This document shows positions 61,199 to 64,000 of a DNA stretch of 64,000 nt, piece by piece. The DNA is from Parabacteroides timonensis (GTDB taxonomy: Bacteria; Bacteroidota; Bacteroidia; Bacteroidales; Tannerellaceae), in the NCBI RefSeq assembly GCF_900128505.1, contig NZ_LT669941.1:3030419-3094418 (forward strand), given 5' to 3'. The notes beneath the pieces were generated by a model, which saw nothing but the letters and a program-made list of their open reading frames with translations, was not told the origin of the DNA and made no database searches. The position numbers and the translations under genes were made by a program. Positions within the stretch are counted from its first letter, which is position 1. Every line of letters begins with the position of its first letter.

Positions 61199-62263
61199 TT
61201 ATACACCAAAACTTTCGCGGTAAAAATCTAACGACTCCAGTATTTTCTCCTTTGTCACCTGCTGATTTATCTGAACTTCACCGATTTTCGAAAGCAGGGT
61301 AAAGTTGATTATACCGCCCTCATTCTTCTTGTCATGGGTCATCAGTTCATATAAAGTCTCGTAGTCCTTACAGTCGAAGACGAAAGGAGGATAATATTCT
61401 TTGATATACTGAATGACCTGACTCAGGTTGGCAGATGGAAAACCACAAAGTTTGTGAGAAAGATATAACTCGCTCACGATACCGGCAGCCACCGCATGAC
61501 CATGCAGTAAAGGACGATTCTTCTTAAACGACAGGCTTTCATAAGCATGCCCGATCGTATGTCCGAAGTTCAATGCCTTGCGGATACCATGTTCTTTCGG
61601 ATCTTCCGCCACAATACGTTCCTTCACGGCAACAGACTGCGCCACCATCTTATTCAGGAAAGCATAATCCATCTTCTGGTCGAGATCGAACAGCATGACC
61701 GTCGCATAGGTATCCATCGAACTGATCAATGCGTGTTTGATCATCTCCGCATAACCGGACAAAAGGTTGTCACGATCCAGCGTACGCAGGAACTCACAGT
61801 CGATAAACACACATTCGGGCGGATAGAAAGAACCGATCTCATTCTTCAGGTCATTGAAGTTAATACCAGTTTTTCCACCAACGGCAGCATCCACCGACGC
61901 CATGAGTGTCGTAGGTATATTGACCGTTTTCAATCCCCGTTTAAAAGTTGCACCTGCGAAACCACCCATATCGGTAATCATACCACCGCCCAGATTCACC
62001 AACAGTGAATTGCGGGAAGCCCCTTCGTTGGATAAACGCATCCAAATATTCGATAAAGCTTCCAAACCTTTATGCGTATCGCCGGCATCTACGGTAATAA
62101 CCGGAGCATCCTTGAGGGCTGGAACATCCTGGACTAACGGGTAACACTTTTCCTGTGTATTCGTATCTGTGAGAACAAACAATTTATCGTAATTCAATGA
62201 AGTAAGGAATTCCTGCAAGTCTGCTTTCAGGTCCTTACTAATCACCACTTTTTGATCAGCCAT
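61199..62263 (-). CDS. aroB: 3-dehydroquinate synthase
   Basis: The 354-residue product has the DHQS NAD-binding and active-site blocks: GGGMITDMGGFAGATFKRGLKTVNIPTTLMASVDAAVGGKTGINFNDLKNEIGSFYPPECVFID, the GYAEMIKHALI metal region, and NFGHTIGHAYE with catalytic/metal histidines. It forms 3-dehydroquinate from DAHP, the second step to chorismate. It is of full length and follows the tRNA-Pro gene; no other aromatic-pathway genes are beside it. Confidence 0.95.
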   Translation of the reverse strand: MADQKVVISKDLKADLQEFLTSLNYDKLFVLTDTNTQEKCYPLVQDVPALKDAPVITVDAGDTHKGLEALSNIWMRLSNEGASRNSLLVNLGGGMITDMGGFAGATFKRGLKTVNIPTTLMASVDAAVGGKTGINFNDLKNEIGSFYPPECVFIDCEFLRTLDRDNLLSGYAEMIKHALISSMDTYATVMLFDLDQKMDYAFLNKMVAQSVAVKERIVAEDPKEHGIRKALNFGHTIGHAYESLSFKKNRPLLHGHAVAAGIVSELYLSHKLCGFPSANLSQVIQYIKEYYPPFVFDCKDYETLYELMTHDKKNEGGIINFTLLSKIGEVQINQQVTKEKILESLDFYRESFGV

Positions 62264-62349
62264 ATATTTTATCTTTTTGCTTCTTGGTTACAAAGGTATT
62301 ATTTGTAATCCTATTATCAAAGAGGAAGGTTCGTAATAACTATATTATC

Positions 62350-62919
62350 TTAATTCCCGGTTAAGATCAGTAATAACGGAAGATAATCTCTTAATTCAAC
62401 ACGAAGACTTTTAAGGGCTTGCTGAATACGATAATCGACCGTTTTGGCAGACATGTTTAATTCTGCCGCTATTTCATTATAGGTCTTGCCATCGATCCGG
62501 TTCAACACAAAAGCTTCCCGATATGTTTGCGGGAGTTTTTCCAACGCCTCTTCTATTTTCCGTGTCAATTCTTCTACCACATAAAAATCCGGATCTTCAA
62601 ACTGTAATTGCCATTTGCTGGCAATGAGTGAGTGTACCTGTTCATGCAAACGAAGCTTGTCGATATGATTGTAACATTTATTCCGCACAGCACGGAAAAG
62701 ATAACCATTCAAAGAAGACTCAACCACAATATCCTTTCTACGTTCCCATATACCAACCATCATATCCTGTATAATTTCTTCCGCATCATTAACCCCGACA
62801 AACTGTGTTGCATAAGCACACAAGACAGGATAATACCTTAGAAAGAAAGTATTAAAGGCCTTTTTATCTCCCTGTTGAAGAGACTCAAACAGTCTTTCAT
62901 CTTTTGTTGTATGACTCAT
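62350..62919 (-). CDS. ECF-type RNA polymerase sigma factor
   Basis: The 189-residue product has region 2 (AFNTFFLRYYPVLCAYATQF; AEEIIQDMMVGIWERRKDIV; LNGYLFRAVRNKCYNHIDK) and region 4 (LPQTYREAFVLNRIDGKTYNEIAAELNMSAKTVDYRIQQALKSLRVELRDYL). It is divergent from the FecR gene at 63055, and the two should form a regulator pair. Typical of SusCD-controlling ECF factors in Bacteroidales; the SusC partner is probably outside the window to the right. Confidence 0.92.
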   Translation of the reverse strand: MSHTTKDERLFESLQQGDKKAFNTFFLRYYPVLCAYATQFVGVNDAEEIIQDMMVGIWERRKDIVVESSLNGYLFRAVRNKCYNHIDKLRLHEQVHSLIASKWQLQFEDPDFYVVEELTRKIEEALEKLPQTYREAFVLNRIDGKTYNEIAAELNMSAKTVDYRIQQALKSLRVELRDYLPLLLILTGN

Positions 62920-63054
62920 TTACCTTTATCATAATCTGTTTTTAACAGGCAGGCTCTTTGCATCTGTAAAACAAAATTAAAAAAAAAGAACCAAACTACC
63001 AATTTTGTTTAGGAACTTTCATTCCTGAACTGTCATATTAAAAACAACGCAAGA

Positions 63055-64000
63055 ATGAAGCAGAAAAAAGAGATAAATGAACTGGAGTTGTTTCGATATA
63101 TAAACCGTGAATTAACCGGTCAGGAACAGGTCGAAGTAGAAGAGTGGATCAATGCATCGGAAGAGAACCGAAAAATTGCAGAAGATTATTATGAACTCTT
63201 TTTAGCTACTACATCTTTACAGTTTGTGAAACGTTCCGCTCCGCAGAAAGCATTGGACAAGGTCAATAAACGGATAAAAGAAAAGCAATTCCGGAAATTG
63301 TATCTCTTTGTTCAAAGGGTTGCCGTCATCTTGCTGTTGCCTTTACTCGGTTTGTCTGGTTTTCTGCTGTTACAACCCAGGGAGGAAGTGCCTGTTTTTT
63401 ACCTGGAAACCCGTATGACACCGGGAATGATCGGTTCGACCATATTGCCCGACGGCACAAAAGTATGGCTTAACTCCTCTTCTTATCTTAAATACCCAAA
63501 CACATTTTCCGGTAATACCCGTGAAGTAACGCTCGACGGTGAAGCCTATTTCGAAGTAATAGGCAACGCCGAAAAGCCTTTTATTGTCCATTCGGGAAAT
63601 TCTTCCGTCAATGTATTAGGTACCAAATTCAATATGGACGCTTACAGTAGCAACGGTTTTATAGCAACAACACTTATCGAGGGGTCCATCGAATTCTGTT
63701 ACCCAAACGAAAACAACCTGTCGCACACTATAAAAATAGAACCTAACGAACAGGTTCGTTACGATAAGGAAACCATGCAGACCGAAGTCTGCGAAGCATA
63801 TGTACCCAAAGATATTGCCTGGAAGAATGGTCAGATTATTTTAAAAGAGACTCCCCTCTCCGAGATCTTATGGATACTGAGCAAACGGTTTAACGTAGAG
63901 TTCATAATACAAAACCCCGCTTTTTATAAATATTCTTTCACCGGTGTTTTCACCAATCAGCAGATCGAACGTGTGCTGGAGCATTTCAAACGATCATCCG
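63055..64000 (+). CDS. FecR-type anti-sigma factor, cut by window edge
   Basis: The frame from ATG 63055 stays open to the window edge (315 codons). It has a cytoplasmic N-terminal segment (NELELFRYINRELTGQEQVEVEEWI), one membrane helix (about residues 83-103, LYLFVQRVAVILLLPLLGLSGFLL) and a FecR periplasmic domain (ILPDGTKVWLNSSSYLKYPNTFSGNTREVTLDGEAYFEV; VHSGNSSVNVLGTKFNMDAYS; AWKNGQIILKETPLSEILWILSKRFNVEF). It probably sequesters the sigma factor encoded at 62350-62919. The C-terminus lies beyond the window. Confidence 0.92.
   Translation, partial: MKQKKEINELELFRYINRELTGQEQVEVEEWINASEENRKIAEDYYELFLATTSLQFVKRSAPQKALDKVNKRIKEKQFRKLYLFVQRVAVILLLPLLGLSGFLLLQPREEVPVFYLETRMTPGMIGSTILPDGTKVWLNSSSYLKYPNTFSGNTREVTLDGEAYFEVIGNAEKPFIVHSGNSSVNVLGTKFNMDAYSSNGFIATTLIEGSIEFCYPNENNLSHTIKIEPNEQVRYDKETMQTEVCEAYVPKDIAWKNGQIILKETPLSEILWILSKRFNVEFIIQNPAFYKYSFTGVFTNQQIERVLEHFKRSS

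Overview
The window looks like a chromosomal segment of a gut Bacteroidales bacterium, most likely Parabacteroides. Several things point there: SusC/SusD pairs with ECF sigma/FecR regulators, repeated TAnnTTTG (-7) promoter boxes with TTTG/TTG about 18-19 bp upstream, lipoprotein glycosidases, an S1 protein of 599 residues, and a surface protein whose C-terminus resembles the DUF6383 domain known mainly from Parabacteroides. The genus is an inference from gene content; no rRNA is present.

Region 1 (1-6395): the end of a c-type cytochrome-like protein is followed by a three-gene cassette present twice: a Rid/chorismatase-like protein, a YtfE/RIC-like di-iron hemerythrin and an orphan LuxR-type regulator with a degenerate receiver. 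The second copy is split by a RelE/ParE-type toxin-antitoxin pair. Region 2 (6614-9851): a DUF3575/DUF3868 outer-membrane pair, then a second toxin-antitoxin pair and a lone MNT nucleotidyltransferase, each preceded by the same 59-bp promoter/RBS repeat. Region 3 (9922-14886): a 1266-residue surface protein and a DUF4469 protein, read leftwards. Just upstream of them is a 168-bp segment bounded by perfect 19-bp inverted repeats and carrying a promoter that at present points away from them into a terminator. This is the clearest sign of a phase-variable (invertible) promoter in the window. Between the two genes lies a regularly spaced array of TCGAC-N6-GTCGA palindromes.

Region 4 (14910-24332): nitronate monooxygenase, PstS, a phosphate-selective porin-like protein, a GH20 hexosaminidase and a large secreted protein. 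Region 5 (24765-33206): a polysaccharide-utilization locus made of a GH109 enzyme, SusD, an STN-domain SusC, FecR and a divergent ECF sigma factor; with the GH20 gene it suggests use of N-acetylated host glycans. Region 6 (33616-45175): GDPD, an Oar-like TonB receptor, and a second SusC/SusD pair flanked by two paralogous beta-barrel proteins. A degenerate relative of the 19-bp inverted repeat lies between SusC and the first barrel.

Region 7 (45363-64000): mostly housekeeping, with purL, rpsA, aroB, HU and tRNA-Pro. It also has a sulfatase preceded by a second palindrome array, a LysE exporter, a CBM9-like protein, a TlpA-like lipoprotein, an ECF sigma/membrane-protein pair with matching divergent ECF-type promoters, an AraC regulator, and a final ECF sigma/FecR pair cut by the window edge. 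No CRISPR array, rRNA, phage or transposase gene was seen.
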